Assembly: GCF_002188465.1 (NCBI RefSeq)
Contig: NZ_NINW01000029.1
Span: 218,913 to 282,912 of the forward strand
DNA length: 64,000 nucleotides
From: Pigmentiphaga sp. NML080357
GTDB lineage: Bacteria > Pseudomonadota > Gammaproteobacteria > Burkholderiales > Burkholderiaceae_B
Direction: 5' to 3'
Shown here: piece by piece, positions 63,590 to 64,000 of the stretch
Layout of the letters: each line of letters opens with the position of its first letter
Position numbering within the stretch: position 1 is the first letter of the stretch
The notes under the pieces: generated by a model
Told to the model about the DNA's origin: nothing
What the model saw: only the letters and a program-made list of their open reading frames with translations
Databases searched by the model: none
Position numbers and translations under genes: made by a program

Positions 63590-63872
63590 GATTTTTTCCG
63601 TGCGTTCTTATTGCTTCATGCTTCAGTCGCTTGCCCAGCGCCGGGGAAGCAGGGACTCCCTGGGTAATCCCGCGATCGGGAGTACCGCAAACTTCGGGAG
63701 GCCGCCATGATTCCCCAATACGGCTTTTGTGAATATCTGCCGTTTAGCCAATGCAAGCCACACGGACGACAGCATAGGCGGTGAAGTATGACACTCCGCT
63801 TTTGCTATGTAACAAATTACGGGGACCGGTCGCCAGAATGGGGTAATGCCGGTCATGGCCGGCCATGGCGCC
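63590..63872. other. Intergenic region upstream of glmM
   Basis: About 280 bases with no convincing gene. It should hold the glmM promoter. The segment near 63700-63800 is less G+C-rich than its surroundings; no clear promoter boxes were identified. Confidence 0.45.
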
Positions 63873-64000
63873 CTAGGGCGTGTTCACACTATCTAAGCCC
63901 ATCAACGATGAGCGCGAAATTGATGAAGGCAATGAACATCACATCCAGCTTGTCGAATCGCGAGAATATGCGCCGGAAGCCTTTGAGGCGCCGGAACAGT
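63873..64000 (-). mobile_element. End of an IS5-family insertion sequence
   Basis: The window stops inside the element. Its end, GGCGTGTTCACACTATCTAA, begins right after CTAG (63873-63876), the kind of target used by the IS427 group of IS5. Only one end is visible, so a target duplication cannot be checked. Confidence 0.7.
63889..64000 (-). CDS. IS5-family transposase, C-terminal end
   Basis: The last 36 codons read LFRRLKGFRRIFSRFDKLD, then VMFIAFINFALIVDGLR and a TAG at 63889-63891. This is the well-known end of IS5/IS427-type DDE transposases (RxFxxxKxFRRxxxRxDK). The rest of the gene lies outside the window. Confidence 0.85.
   Translation of the reverse strand, partial: LFRRLKGFRRIFSRFDKLDVMFIAFINFALIVDGLR

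Noticed and set aside
62114..63667. A 517-codon plus-strand frame opposite glmM
   Set aside because: It is a shadow of glmM; the Val/Ala/Gly/His-rich product has no family motif.

Overview
The window is about 67% G+C over most of its length. Several copies of the Bug/TctC type of periplasmic receptor, tightly overlapping catabolic operons and the lipopolysaccharide gene content suggest a member of the Alcaligenaceae, most likely Bordetella or a close relative such as Achromobacter. This is inference from gene content. No rRNA or tRNA gene was seen.

Left part (1-28.8 kb) is an accessory catabolic and stress region. It opens with the end of a TRAP transporter (DctP fragment, DctQ, DctM). A decayed Rieske oxygenase follows, fused by a deletion scar to the back half of a LuxR-type response regulator. 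A hipBA toxin-antitoxin operon has three regularly spaced operator palindromes. Two minus-strand acyl-CoA catabolic operons come next. The first (13554 to 5342) encodes an enoyl-CoA hydratase, thiolase-like protein, DUF35 partner, acyl-CoA ligase, acyl-CoA dehydrogenase, TetR regulator, Bug receptor and alpha-methylacyl-CoA racemase-like protein. The same 12-bp palindrome lies before the hydratase and before the Bug gene. The second (21016 to 13800) encodes a Rieske oxygenase, Bug receptor, CoA transferase, thiolase-like protein, DUF35 partner, racemase-like protein and nitroreductase. It has a GntR/FadR-type operator at its start and a GntR gene just upstream. A third set on the plus strand (23051-28054), divergent from an IclR regulator, encodes a CocE/NonD lipoprotein hydrolase, Bug receptor, Asp/Glu racemase and amidohydrolase. 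A Phd/PIN toxin-antitoxin pair closes the region.

Middle (28.8-34.3 kb, minus strand) holds envelope housekeeping genes: lptG, apaH, rmlC, rmlD, rmlB, and a separate galU. No rmlA or lptF is present.

Right part (34.7-64 kb) is a surface-polysaccharide locus of two converging operons. The plus-strand operon encodes Wzi, a Wzb-type phosphatase, Wza, Wzc, a Wzy-type polymerase and a secreted protein of unknown function. The minus-strand operon starts at 61748 with WbpM/PglF, PglC, PglD and PglE-like enzymes (predicted 4-acetamido sugar and chain initiation). It continues with a glycosyltransferase, WecB, WecC, a two-domain oxidoreductase, a heparinase-like protein, a shortened Wzy, a Wzx flippase, a second glycosyltransferase and the WbpG-HisH-HisF amidotransferase set. 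An IS3-family element sits where the operons meet. G+C drops sharply inside wzi (near 35.03 kb) and recovers near 57.3 kb, marking a transferred serotype-type cassette. The window ends with glmM and the edge of an IS5-family element.

My reading is that the two converging operons build one polymer: the minus strand supplies sugars, assembly and flipping, and the plus strand supplies polymerisation, export and surface attachment.
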